From NCBI GenBank assembly GCA_013816415.1, contig JACDEN010000091.1, positions 1-8,464 on the forward strand: 8,464 bases of DNA, in the 5' to 3' direction. Below are positions 1 to 6,410 of this stretch, in pieces; the first letter of the stretch is position 1, and every line of letters starts with the position of its first letter. Origin of the DNA: Planctomycetota bacterium. GTDB lineage: Bacteria; Planctomycetota; UBA11346. The notes beneath the pieces are model-generated. The model made no database searches, was not told the DNA's origin, and saw nothing but the letters and a program-made list of their open reading frames with translations. A program made the position numbers and the translations under genes.

Positions 1-110
1 GCTGCCGGCTGCCGCCGCACCGGCTGCGCATCAGCGCGCGTCGTACCACAGGCGGCCAGGATCGGGAGGGCCAGCACGATGGCCAGCACGATGGCGATCT
101 TCGCGGACAT
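1..110 (-). CDS. Small lipoprotein, partial (3' end beyond left edge)
   Basis: The start of a reading frame on the minus strand gives 36 codons before the window ends. It begins MSAKIAIVLAIVLALPILAA and then Cys21: a short basic start, a hydrophobic core and a lipobox (L-A-A-C) for signal peptidase II, followed by a Gly-Thr-Thr mature N-terminus. The product should therefore be a lipid-anchored envelope protein. The start is supported by GGAG at 117-120, six bases upstream of ATG. It lies 15 bases after the porin stop codon, so it is probably the third gene of the cytochrome-porin operon. The rest of the protein is outside the window and no family can be named. The core repeats I-V-L-A twice (an imperfect 12-base DNA repeat). 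Confidence 0.72.
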   Translation of the reverse strand, partial: MSAKIAIVLAIVLALPILAACGTTRADAQPVRRQPA

Positions 111-125
111 CGGGGTCTCCATCGT

Positions 126-1382
126 TCAGAATCCGATCGCCAGCTGCGCCAGGTACGCGCGCTCACCGGTGGCAGTGTCGCGCTCGAACGCGCCCTTGAG
201 CACCGCGCTCGGGGTGATCCACCAATCGAGGCCGGTGGTCCAACGATCGTGCCGATCGAACTGCATGGCCCCGTCGAGCTCGGGGATCGGCGAGGCAGGT
301 GGTCGCACCACCTCGTAGCGCACCACCGCTTCGAGATCGCGCAGGACCGGGACGCGCAGCCGCGAGGGACGATACGAGGCCTGCACGTAACCCCCGGCGC
401 GATCATCGTCGGCGTACACGAACGTCTGCGGCCCGACCAGCGGGTCGAAGGTCACGGTGTAGCTTGCGCGATCGACGTGCGACCAGATGTATTCCGCCTT
501 CAGATCGAAGGCTCCGCGGATCGCGCGGCTGTCCCAGGTGCACGAGAGATCGACTCCCGCCAGCAGCGCATCCGCATCAGCCTGCTCGCTGCGGTGGGCG
601 CCCACGCGCGCGAACTGGATCGACGATCCGAGCTCGATCCCAGGCACCGGCAGGATGCCCAGCCGACCGCCCACGGCCTTGCCGCGGTTGAGATCGCCGG
701 ACTGGTCGAAATGCAGAAGCCCGACCTCCTCAGGTTCGTCCGCGCCATCATTCAGGCGCGGTCCGTTCGAAAGGTAGATCGCCCAGCTGACCCGCGCATC
801 TCCGATCGGCAGGCCGCCGCTCGCCTGCAACCCGTCGTCGGATATCGGCACCAGGCCGTCGTGCCCGGCGATCATCGGCGCGTCCGGCAGGCGGTTGATC
901 CACGACGGATGGAAGCGCGGACCGAAAAGTCCGAACGGCGTCAGGAAGCGCCCGGCAGAGAACACCACCCAATCGCCCGCGCGGTAGTCGATGGTCGCGT
1001 ATTCGAGGCCGACCGTGGTCAGGTCGTCCTCACGTTCGACCTCGAGCTCTGCAGCGAAGGACAGGGAGTCGTCGATCCGCCAGAGCAGGATCGGATTGAA
1101 CGCCGTCGAGAAGGATGGCGTCTCGCCAGATCGGCTCGCGAATGTTCCCGCGGCGTAGCCGCTGAACAGGAAGACCGTGGAGCCCGGGCGTGGAGCGGGC
1201 GCGGCCTCGCCGTCTGCGTTGGATCTCCGCTCCGCCATCTGCTTGACCTCGCTGCGCAGGAGATCGTTGTCGGCGCGCAGACGATCGAACTCGGCGCGTG
1301 TCACCGGCGCCGGCTCGGCCGCATCCGCCCGCCAGACCAGTGCCAGTCCGAGGAGGATGGCCGAAGCGCACGATCCTCTCAT
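126..1382 (-). CDS. OprP-like outer-membrane porin with N-terminal coiled coil
   Basis: A 418-residue outer-membrane beta-barrel protein. Residues 1-21 are a signal peptide (cleavage near RADA/AEPA). About 27-53 form a heptad-like coiled coil (EFDRLRADNDLLRSEVKQM) of the kind seen at the N-terminus of trimeric porins. From about 67 to the end are alternating amphipathic strands that finish in ...LAIGF, the C-terminal Phe read by the BAM machinery. The block GRFLTPFGLFGPRFHPSWIN is typical of the phosphate-selective porin (OprO/OprP) superfamily. Family membership is by pattern, and the substrate cannot be read. I chose ATG at 1382 rather than an upstream in-frame ATG at 1469, because the signal peptide starts there and because its ATG overlaps the cytochrome stop (ATGA, 1379-1382), which implies translational coupling. 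The small lipoprotein follows 15 bases downstream. Confidence 0.8.
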   Translation of the reverse strand: MRGSCASAILLGLALVWRADAAEPAPVTRAEFDRLRADNDLLRSEVKQMAERRSNADGEAAPAPRPGSTVFLFSGYAAGTFASRSGETPSFSTAFNPILLWRIDDSLSFAAELEVEREDDLTTVGLEYATIDYRAGDWVVFSAGRFLTPFGLFGPRFHPSWINRLPDAPMIAGHDGLVPISDDGLQASGGLPIGDARVSWAIYLSNGPRLNDGADEPEEVGLLHFDQSGDLNRGKAVGGRLGILPVPGIELGSSIQFARVGAHRSEQADADALLAGVDLSCTWDSRAIRGAFDLKAEYIWSHVDRASYTVTFDPLVGPQTFVYADDDRAGGYVQASYRPSRLRVPVLRDLEAVVRYEVVRPPASPIPELDGAMQFDRHDRWTTGLDWWITPSAVLKGAFERDTATGERAYLAQLAIGF

Positions 1383-1885
1383 GGCTTGGCCTTTGTCGGC
1401 GTGGCCCTGGGCGGAACCGTGCGCACCGGACGTGGGGAGAGGCTCTTGATGTAGTTGATCAGGTTCCACCTCGCTTCATCGTCGAGCTTGCGCTGGAACG
1501 CCGGCATCGGCTTCCTGCCCATCGTGACCTTCCAGAACAGCTCGCCATCCGTCTGCGATGAGAGATCGGTCTTCGAGAAGTCGATCGCCTCGGCTTCCAG
1601 CGCCGCCGCCGCCGCGCCGCCGCCTTCCTCGCCACCTTCGTGACAGGCCGAGCAGTGGCGTGCGAATGCGCGCTGCCCCGAGGCCAGCGATTCCCTGGTC
1701 GGCGGGATGGGATTCGATCGCCCGGTGGCCGATGCGGGGGCGCGCCACCCGTCCTGCGCGTGCGCCGCGATCGGCCACATCGCCCCAGTCAGCAGGGGCA
1801 GGCAGGTCCAGGACAGGAGCCGCTGCCGGAGGGCCCTGGGCAGCCGGAGGGCCCTGAAGTACGGTCGATCACATGCGGGAGCCAT
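1379..1885 (-). CDS. Periplasmic monohaem class I cytochrome c
   Basis: A 168-residue exported cytochrome. Residues 24-43 are the hydrophobic part of a signal peptide, with cleavage probably after AHA43. The haem-attachment motif is C78-S-A-C81-H82 and the distal ligand is most likely Met127 in GRKPMPAF. The order CxxCH, Gly/Ala-rich loop, DGELFWKVTMG, MPAF, DEARWNLINYIKSL is the standard small cytochrome c (cbb3 subunit III/class I) fold. The role would be electron transfer in the periplasm, partner unknown. ATG at 1885 is preceded directly by AAGGGGGG, and there is no better start before residue 36. The n-region is unusually long (about 23 residues, six Arg) and contains a duplicated hexapeptide (RALRLP/RALRQR) encoded by a 14-base direct repeat at 1825-1838 and 1843-1856. 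It is the first gene of a probable operon with the porin, whose ATG overlaps its stop codon. Confidence 0.87.
   Translation of the reverse strand: MAPACDRPYFRALRLPRALRQRLLSWTCLPLLTGAMWPIAAHAQDGWRAPASATGRSNPIPPTRESLASGQRAFARHCSACHEGGEEGGGAAAAALEAEAIDFSKTDLSSQTDGELFWKVTMGRKPMPAFQRKLDDEARWNLINYIKSLSPRPVRTVPPRATPTKAKP
1825..1856. repeat. 14-base direct repeat, 18-base period, in cytochrome signal peptide
   Basis: GCCGGAGGGCCCTG occurs perfectly at 1825-1838 and 1843-1856. The 18-base spacing keeps frame, so it adds six residues to the n-region of the cytochrome signal peptide. Confidence 0.85.
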
Positions 1886-2139
1886 CCCCCCTTATTCGGT
1901 CCAGCACCCCGTTCGGTCACAGAAATCTCCGCCATCGCGAGACTCGCGTGACCCGCAGCGGTCCCCCCGGGGTTCCGCACCGCGGTGATCGACCGGTCGC
2001 ACGTCGACATCTGGCGGTTCGGGCTGAACAAGGTTCCAGACAATTTTCAGATCAGCCGCGACGGTACTCCCTACTCTCTCGTCTCCCTCCCGCCGACGAC
2101 CCGCTCGACGCCCAGACGCCCAGACGCCCAAAGGCTCTC
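1886..2139. promoter_or_regulatory. Divergent intergenic control region with clustered palindromes
   Basis: This 254-base gap separates the leftward cytochrome operon from the rightward DUF3309-like gene and must hold promoters for both. Near the cytochrome start, TTCGGTC occurs twice (1895-1901, 1912-1918), 17 bases apart. Further in is a run of perfect palindromes: CGCGAGACTCGCG (1936-1948), CCCCGGGG (1965-1972), CACCGCGGTG (1978-1987) and CGACCGGTCG (1990-1999). From about 2072 to 2099 the plus strand is strongly pyrimidine-rich, and 2106-2129 is an octamer repeat. I see no convincing sigma-70 promoter and no reading frame with coding character. Regulator binding is inferred from the symmetry only. 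Confidence 0.45.
2106..2129. repeat. Octamer tandem repeat (GACGCCC-type), three copies
   Basis: The three units are CGACGCCC, AGACGCCC and AGACGCCC. The array ends one base before the AAGG ribosome-binding site of the DUF3309-like gene, so it lies in its 5' leader. It has CCC runs every 8 bases with 5 bases between them, the same geometry as the arrays at 6411-6466 and 6500-6563. Confidence 0.8.
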
Positions 2140-2295
2140 ATGCTCGGAACCATCATCCTGGTCGTCCTCGTCCTCGCGCTGCTCGGAGCGCTGCCGACCT
2201 GGCCGCACAGCAGATCGTGGGGCTATGCACCGACCGGCGGACTCGGCCTGGTCGTGGTCATCGTCCTGATCCTGGTCCTGATGGGCCGGCTCTGA
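2140..2295 (+). CDS. DUF3309-like small membrane peptide
   Basis: A 51-residue, very hydrophobic peptide. Two transmembrane stretches (about residues 2-18 and 34-49) flank a conserved-looking turn, ALPTWPHSRSWGYAPTGGLG. The pattern GALPTWP...WGY.P.GG.G.....L.L.GR is what I recall for DUF3309, a family of about 50-residue proteins common in Proteobacteria and without known function. ATG at 2140 is preceded by AAGG at 2131-2134 with 5 bases between. A longer open frame from 1873 exists, but its upstream part has no coding character. It lies 53 bases before the lipoprotein gene on the same strand and may be co-transcribed with it. Its probable location is the inner membrane. Confidence 0.8.
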   Translation: MLGTIILVVLVLALLGALPTWPHSRSWGYAPTGGLGLVVVIVLILVLMGRL

Positions 2296-2348
2296 CATCC
2301 CTCGCGCAGGATCCGTCCTGCCCTCTCCTCACCATCACAAGAGATCCC

Positions 2349-2972
2349 ATGAAAACTCTCCTCGCCGTCCCCGCCGTACTCCTGTTTTCCATCGCCCTGG
2401 TCTCCTGCGGAACCGGCCAGGAACGCTCCGCCGCGACCACCAAGGCGTCCTCCTCGGTTCCCGCCGACGTCGCCAAATCGACCAAGGATCTCGACCAGGT
2501 GCAGGCCGGGCTGAAAAACCTCCAGAACGCTGGCGACAACCCGGATCTCAAGAAGATGTACGGCGACCTGAAGTCGGAGGCAAACCACCTCGTCGGGTCA
2601 TTGGAGGACGTGAGATCGCACAGCGATTCGGCGATCGCCGCTGGCAGGAAGCAGATCGAGCAGTGGCATAAGGACGCTGACGGTTTCACCGACCCCGACC
2701 TGCGCACCTCCAGCAACAAGCGCGAAGGCGATCTGCGCGCGGCGGTGGATGCGCTCGCAGCGAGCAGCGCGACGCTCACCACCGCCAGCGATTCGTACCG
2801 ATCGAGCCTGTCGCAGACGCTCAAGGCCCTCGACCTCGATCTCTCGAAGCCTGGCCTCGAATCCGTGCAGCCGGTGGTCGCCAAGCTGGTGAACGACGAG
2901 CCGAACCTGCGCACCTCGCTGAAGGACGTATCCGAAAAGAGCCAGTCGCTCAATGGCGTGATCAATCCCTAG
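2349..2972 (+). CDS. Helical lipoprotein, DUF2959-like
   Basis: A 207-residue lipoprotein. The N-terminus MKTLLAVPAVLLFSIALVSC is a signal peptide with a lipobox ending at Cys20, followed by Gly-Thr-Gly. A Ser/Ala-rich linker leads into a mainly alpha-helical body from about residue 39 with long amphipathic stretches, including a segment around IEQWHKDADGFTDPDLRTSS and a later one starting REGDLRAAVDALA. This layout resembles the DUF2959 family of predicted coiled-coil lipoproteins. The match is by pattern and moderate. ATG at 2349 is chosen because the signal peptide begins there; the AAGAGA five bases upstream of it (2339-2344) is a weak ribosome-binding site. Function unknown; likely attached to an envelope membrane, facing the periplasm. 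It is convergent with the aldo/keto reductase. Confidence 0.8.
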   Translation: MKTLLAVPAVLLFSIALVSCGTGQERSAATTKASSSVPADVAKSTKDLDQVQAGLKNLQNAGDNPDLKKMYGDLKSEANHLVGSLEDVRSHSDSAIAAGRKQIEQWHKDADGFTDPDLRTSSNKREGDLRAAVDALAASSATLTTASDSYRSSLSQTLKALDLDLSKPGLESVQPVVAKLVNDEPNLRTSLKDVSEKSQSLNGVINP

Positions 2973-3148
2973 CCTCCGCGCGGACCATTTTCCGCGGGAA
3001 CTTCGCGCCAATGCACGGGTGCCCCGATGCGCATGCGTGCCCTCCGCCATCGGCCATCCGCCATCCGCCATCCGCCATCCGCCATCCCACCTGCGGTGCG
3101 CGCCCCCGCCATCCGCCGCCGTCCAGCCACCAGCACGCCCGCCAATCC
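2973..3148. other. Convergent intergenic gap with weak hairpin and heptamer array
   Basis: This 176-base gap lies between the stop codons of the lipoprotein and the aldo/keto reductase. Just after the lipoprotein stop, CCGCG (2976-2980) can pair with CGCGG (2993-2997), but there is no T-run, so it is at best a weak terminator. The middle holds the heptamer array at 3044-3085. I see no gene. Confidence 0.5.
3044..3085. repeat. Heptamer tandem array CCGCCAT, six copies
   Basis: Six head-to-tail 7-base units, five of them CCGCCAT and the second CGGCCAT. A further loose copy follows near 3107-3113. On the minus strand (the sense strand of the reductase, 64 bases beyond its stop codon) the unit reads ATGGCGG. 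The unit differs by one base in length from the octamer at 6532-6563 (CCGCCATC), suggesting one repeat family. Confidence 0.93.
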
Positions 3149-4102
3149 TCAATCCGCTCCGCTCGCGGCATCCAACTCCTCGATCGCCACCCGATCCAGC
3201 TCCAGGCGTCCGACACGCAACAGCTGATCGAGCTGCGGCAGCGACGTCGCGCTGGCGATCGGCGCGGTGACGGTCGGCCGCGACAGCAGCCAGGCCAGTG
3301 CGACCGTCGCCGGCCTGCTCTGCAGACGCTTCGCCTGGGCGTCGAGCGCGGCGAGGATGCGGAAGCCGCGCGGATCCAGGTAGCCCTTCACGCCGCTGCC
3401 GCGCACGCTCTTGGCGAGGTCCGCTTCGGAGCGGTATTTGCCCGTGAGGAATCCCTTCGCCAATGAGAAGTAGGGGATGACACCGACGCCCGAGGCGCGG
3501 CATACCGGTTCGAGATCGCGCTCGAACTCCGCGCGTTCGTAGAGATTGTAGTGCGGCTGCAGCGTCTGGTAGCGCGCGAGGCCCTGCGCGCGGCTGGTCT
3601 CGAGCGACGACGCCAGACGGGCGCCGCTGAAGTTCGACGCGCCGATCGCGCGCACCTTGCCCGAGCGGATCAGGGAGTCGAATGCGGCGAGCGTCTCCTC
3701 CTGCGGCGTTTGCAGGTCGTCGACATGCGCCTGGTAGAGATCGATGCGGTCGGTCTGCAGGCGCGTGAGCGAAAGCTCGACCGCGCGCACGATGTAGGCC
3801 GCCGACAGGCCCTTGTCCTGCGGGCCCATCTCGGAACCGCACTTGGTCGCGAGCACCACCTGCGAGCGCTTGCCGCTCTGCTTGAGCCACCTGCCGATGA
3901 TGGTCTCGGATTCGCCGCCGACATGGCCCGGCACCCAGCGCGAGTAGATGTCGGCGGTGTCGATGAGGTCGAATCCGCCGGCGACGAACGCGTCGAGGAG
4001 GGTGAAGGAGGTCGGCTCGTCGACCGTCCATCCGAAGACGTTGCCGCCGAAGGCGAGCGGCGCGACCTGGATGCCGGAACCGCCGAGTGGACGCTTGATC
4101 AT
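3149..4102 (-). CDS. Aldo/keto reductase
   Basis: A 317-residue NADPH-dependent oxidoreductase of the AKR (TIM-barrel) superfamily, full length. The catalytic tetrad is visible: Asp48 and Tyr53 in DLIDTADIYS, Lys87 in LATKCG and His126 in LYQAHVDD. The cofactor-side motifs GASNFS and YFSLAKGFLTGKYR are present, as is SATS near the C-terminus, which contacts the NADPH phosphate. It resembles the aryl-alcohol-dehydrogenase/YajO/Tas-like branch. The substrate could be a sugar, an aldehyde or an aromatic carbonyl and cannot be read from sequence. The start at 4102 is supported by GGTGA a few bases upstream. It follows the AraC-family gene on the same strand after 83 bases and is probably co-transcribed or controlled by it. 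Cytoplasmic. Confidence 0.94.
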   Translation of the reverse strand: MIKRPLGGSGIQVAPLAFGGNVFGWTVDEPTSFTLLDAFVAGGFDLIDTADIYSRWVPGHVGGESETIIGRWLKQSGKRSQVVLATKCGSEMGPQDKGLSAAYIVRAVELSLTRLQTDRIDLYQAHVDDLQTPQEETLAAFDSLIRSGKVRAIGASNFSGARLASSLETSRAQGLARYQTLQPHYNLYERAEFERDLEPVCRASGVGVIPYFSLAKGFLTGKYRSEADLAKSVRGSGVKGYLDPRGFRILAALDAQAKRLQSRPATVALAWLLSRPTVTAPIASATSLPQLDQLLRVGRLELDRVAIEELDAASGAD

Positions 4103-4185
4103 GGCTCACCCCGGCCGGGATGGTGGCCGCGATCGGGCGGCGCTCCATCGGCAAACCGGAGCGAAGGACGGCCGGCCGCTGCCGC

Positions 4186-5025
4186 TCACGACAGGAAACG
4201 CCGCTTCCCAAACGTCGACGGCGCGACGCCGGCCTTCTGCTTGAACAGGCGCGAGAAATAGAAGAGGTCGCCATACCCGAGCCGGTACGCGGTCTCCTTC
4301 ACGCTCAGCCCGTCGGCCAGCAGTTTCTTCGCGGCGGCGATGCGGGCGTGGATCTGGTACTGCCGCGGCGACATGCCGACTTCGCGCTGGAAGGCGCGCA
4401 TGAAATGGAAGCGCGAGCAGCCAGCGCGCTCGGCGAGGTCTGCGATCGGCACCGACTCGGCGAGGCGCTGATCGAGGTGACGACGGGCGGCGACGAACCT
4501 GCCAGCCCTGGTTCCCGGCGAGGTGATCGGCGCGGCGCGCGTCATCCCGCGCAGGATGGTCCAAGCCGCCGCGGTGATGCCGATGACGTCGGCGCCCGCG
4601 GAGCGCTCGGCGACGGCGAGCAGATCGTCGAACCATCCGCGCATCTCGACGCGGTCGATCCCGGTGCAGAGGTAGCTGGTGCTGGTGAGACCGGCGCGCC
4701 GCAGGATCGGCGCCAATCCCGCGCAGGTGAAGTTCAGATGATACACGTCCCACGGATGATGCTCGTCCGCCGCGAAGGCGTAGCTGGTCTCGGGGAAGAC
4801 GATGAACAGGTCGCCGCGCGTGAGCAGGCAGCGCCGTCCGGCCTGCACCATCCAGCCGCGGCCTTCGTCCAGGAAGCCGATGCCGTACTCGGGGATGCGG
4901 CGCGGCCCGATCGCGAAGCCGGGGCCCGTGCGGATGGATCCGCCGTTGATCAGTCGCAGCGGCGGGGCCGGAAGCGGGCTGGCCACTTTCAGGATGCGGT
5001 CACGACGTGGTGCGGTTTTGGTCAT
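4186..5025 (-). CDS. AraC-family transcriptional regulator
   Basis: A 279-residue activator-type regulator. The N-terminal 20-110 is a cupin-like sensor region (RRIPEYGIGFLDEGRGWMV, GDLFIVFPETSYAF). The C-terminal 175-279 is the AraC DNA-binding domain with two helix-turn-helix motifs: one about 194-214 (IADLAERAGCSRFHFMRAFQ) and one about 241-262, ending in the signature YRLGYGDLFYFSRLFKQKAGVAPSTF. I start it at ATG 5025; an in-frame TTG at 5040 would add five residues but has no ribosome-binding site. It is divergent from the cupin-like oxygenase gene (103-base gap) and upstream of the aldo/keto reductase, so both are likely targets. The ligand is unknown. In the 83-base gap to the reductase, GCTCC/GGAGC (4142-4146, 4158-4162) can pair, but there is no terminator. 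Confidence 0.93.
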   Translation of the reverse strand: MTKTAPRRDRILKVASPLPAPPLRLINGGSIRTGPGFAIGPRRIPEYGIGFLDEGRGWMVQAGRRCLLTRGDLFIVFPETSYAFAADEHHPWDVYHLNFTCAGLAPILRRAGLTSTSYLCTGIDRVEMRGWFDDLLAVAERSAGADVIGITAAAWTILRGMTRAAPITSPGTRAGRFVAARRHLDQRLAESVPIADLAERAGCSRFHFMRAFQREVGMSPRQYQIHARIAAAKKLLADGLSVKETAYRLGYGDLFYFSRLFKQKAGVAPSTFGKRRFLS

Positions 5026-5128
5026 AGCACTTTCGTACAAATGATGCGCAGCTTTGTCTATTTTGGACGGGACTCCCGCTGAGCATATTCGTGCATGCCA
5101 CCACCATCAATGGATATCGGAGGGTTGC
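5026..5128. promoter_or_regulatory. Divergent promoter region between AraC gene and oxygenase gene
   Basis: This 103-base gap is clearly more AT-rich than the genes on either side, as expected for a promoter region. A possible rightward sigma-70 promoter is TTGGAC (5063-5068), 17 bases, TATTCG (5086-5091), which would start transcription near 5098. TGCATGC occurs at 5092-5098 and again at 5126-5132, overlapping the oxygenase start. For the leftward AraC gene I see no clear promoter pair. AraC-type binding sites are too variable to assign by eye. Confidence 0.35.
5119..5124 (+). promoter_or_regulatory. Ribosome-binding site of the cupin-like oxygenase
   Basis: GGAGGG lies four bases before ATG at 5129. 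It decides the start, because the same frame is open back to a TTG at 5054 without any such site. Confidence 0.8.
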
Positions 5129-5884
5129 ATGCGCACCGATCTGCGTCTGGTCGAGGACTGGACACTTTTCCACAAGCTGCAGGAGGACCCGGCGGCCGAG
5201 CCGGTGGCCTGTCGCCTCTCCGGCGAGCTGTTCCCATACCAGCTGCCAGCCCTCGACCCGTTGCTCCTTTTGGATCAGGCACGCCGGCACCCCCTTGCGC
5301 GCATCCTCTCGCAGAAGCCGGACCGCCGCATCGACGTCACCGCGACCTGCGGCGAGCGCGTGAAGAGCATGCCGCTCGCGCAGGTCGCCGAGGATCCTCA
5401 TCTGCACCTCTCGCTGTTCGCGGTCGAGGAGCTGCGCGCACCCGCCGGCGCGCTGCACGCTCTCGAGGAGACGGTGATGGCGCCGATGGCGCGCGCGTGG
5501 CACGCCAACCGCATCCGCTGGGAAGGCCCGTTCACCTACGTGATCTTCATCACCGGCCGCGCCTCGGCGACCAACTACCACATCGACCCGATGCCGACCC
5601 TGCCTTGGAACCTGTTCGGTGCGAAACGATTCCACGGCCTGAAGGATCCGCTGCGCTGGTATCCGGCGCGGGCAGAGGCCGAAGCGACCGGCGGCGAGTT
5701 CCCGCTCAGGCCGGAGGGGATCACCGAGGACGATTGCGTGGTCCACGACAATCGTCCAGGGGATCTGGTGTGGATCCCGGGGCAAACGCCGCATTGGGTG
5801 GATGCGGGATCGTTTTCGGCGACGCTGACGTTTATTCTGCCGAAGATGAGGATCGCGGGGCGGGAGATGGTGGCGGTAGGATAG
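5129..5884 (+). CDS. JmjC/cupin-like protein, putative Fe(II)/2-oxoglutarate oxygenase
   Basis: A 251-residue cytoplasmic protein with the ligand pattern of cupin_8/JmjC-type oxygenases. The metal triad would be His151 and Asp153 in NYHIDPMP and His222 in GQTPHWVD. Lys166 in WNLFGAKRF sits where the 2-oxoglutarate-binding lysine is found in JmjC proteins. The motif PGDLVWIPGQTPHWV is the characteristic late strand pair of this fold. An acidic segment, EGITEDDCVVHDNRPGD, leads into it. The N-terminal 130 residues are less conserved in appearance and could shape the substrate site. The substrate may be a small molecule or a protein side chain; I cannot tell. The gene is divergent from the AraC-family regulator, so regulation by it is likely. 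It ends 27 bases from the end of the convergent four-helix-bundle gene. Confidence 0.78.
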   Translation: MRTDLRLVEDWTLFHKLQEDPAAEPVACRLSGELFPYQLPALDPLLLLDQARRHPLARILSQKPDRRIDVTATCGERVKSMPLAQVAEDPHLHLSLFAVEELRAPAGALHALEETVMAPMARAWHANRIRWEGPFTYVIFITGRASATNYHIDPMPTLPWNLFGAKRFHGLKDPLRWYPARAEAEATGGEFPLRPEGITEDDCVVHDNRPGDLVWIPGQTPHWVDAGSFSATLTFILPKMRIAGREMVAVG

Positions 5885-5911
5885 GAAGGGCGGATGGCGG
5901 GGATGCCGCGA

Positions 5912-6259
5912 TCAGCGCTTCATCGATTGGATGAACGCCGTCATCATTCTGCCGAGATCGGAAACGTTTTGCAGCAGTTGTTCGAACCGCTGATGGTCGA
6001 TGTGCTGGTCGTCGAGGGCGAGATACAGGTGGGACCGCAACTCAGCACACGAGGCTTTTGCCATGATCAAGAATCGACGGAAGTCGGCGGCGCTGCCGCG
6101 TTCGCTGCCTTCGGCGATGTTCGCCGCTATCGAGATCGCGGCTCGCCGCATTTGATCACCCAGATACGCATCGTCGCGGAAATTTTTCGCCGCTTCACGA
6201 ATCTTGTGTGAGAGCTGTCGCGCTCTCTGCCAGATAACCAACCGCTCGAATCCGCACAT
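5912..6259 (-). CDS. Four-helix-bundle protein (23S rRNA intervening-sequence type)
   Basis: A 115-residue protein, the usual length for the S23/four-helix-bundle family. The family core is evident: FERLVIWQRARQLSHKI (helix 1), LGDQMRRAAISIAANIAEGS then ERGSAADFRRFLIMAKAS (helices 2-3), and a fourth helix from about residue 88. The family was named from open frames inside 23S rRNA intervening sequences and is related to the Avd accessory protein of diversity-generating retroelements; its own job is unknown, and RNA or protein binding is suspected. No 23S rRNA, reverse transcriptase or template repeat is present here. ATG at 6259 has AAGGAGA (complement of 6266-6272) six bases upstream; an upstream frame to 6304 is not needed. 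GC over 5941-6240 is about 57% by hand count (171 of 300), clearly below neighbouring genes, suggesting transfer. Confidence 0.92.
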   Translation of the reverse strand: MCGFERLVIWQRARQLSHKIREAAKNFRDDAYLGDQMRRAAISIAANIAEGSERGSAADFRRFLIMAKASCAELRSHLYLALDDQHIDHQRFEQLLQNVSDLGRMMTAFIQSMKR

Positions 6260-6410
6260 GGCGTTTCTCCTTGCGACCAACCCGCGATCGCACGGAGCTG
6301 TCAAGGCTGCGAGCTCTCAGCGAGCACCGCGCTCAGCGCGGCTTGGCCTTTACAGCGAGTACGATCGCGACAATCGGAGGAAGGAGAGACGAGGGAGCAG
6401 GAAAGCGAGC
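6260..6410. other. Leader region of the four-helix-bundle gene
   Basis: This non-coding part precedes the four-helix-bundle gene, which reads leftward. It contains a consensus TTGACA on the minus strand (6299-6304) without a recognisable -10 box at the right distance, so a promoter is possible but not shown. CCGCGC-TCA-GCGCGG (6327-6341) is a perfect 6-bp hairpin with no T-run on either side. From 6376 to 6410 the plus strand is almost entirely purine and contains GGAGAGAC (6383-6390) and GCGAGC (6405-6410), which have inverted partners beyond the following array. Confidence 0.5.

Noticed and set aside
249..1454. 401-codon open frame on the plus strand opposite the porin
   Set aside because: It is antisense to a porin with signal peptide, barrel strands and C-terminal Phe; its own translation is Arg/His-rich with no fold-like pattern. 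Long antisense frames are expected at this GC content.
126..1885. Cyc2-type fused cytochrome-porin
   Set aside because: The haem protein and the barrel are separate genes with separate signal peptides and stop/start codons; the porin has no CxxCH.
2598..4274. 558-codon open frame on the minus strand
   Set aside because: It runs across the heptamer array, the end of the lipoprotein gene (antisense) and the reductase (other frame). The translation is low-complexity Arg/Ala and shows repeat-derived GGWRMADGG units, so it is not a gene.
5092..5132. TGCATGC pair as an AraC operator
   Set aside because: The second copy covers the oxygenase start codon and the motif is a short palindrome; AraC-type half-sites are longer direct repeats. 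Not enough to call.
5912..6259. Avd accessory gene of a diversity-generating retroelement
   Set aside because: No reverse transcriptase or template/variable repeat pair in the window; the sequence matches the stand-alone four-helix-bundle family.
6327..6341. Intrinsic terminator at CCGCGC-TCA-GCGCGG
   Set aside because: The hairpin is perfect but neither strand has a T-run after it, so only a hairpin is noted.
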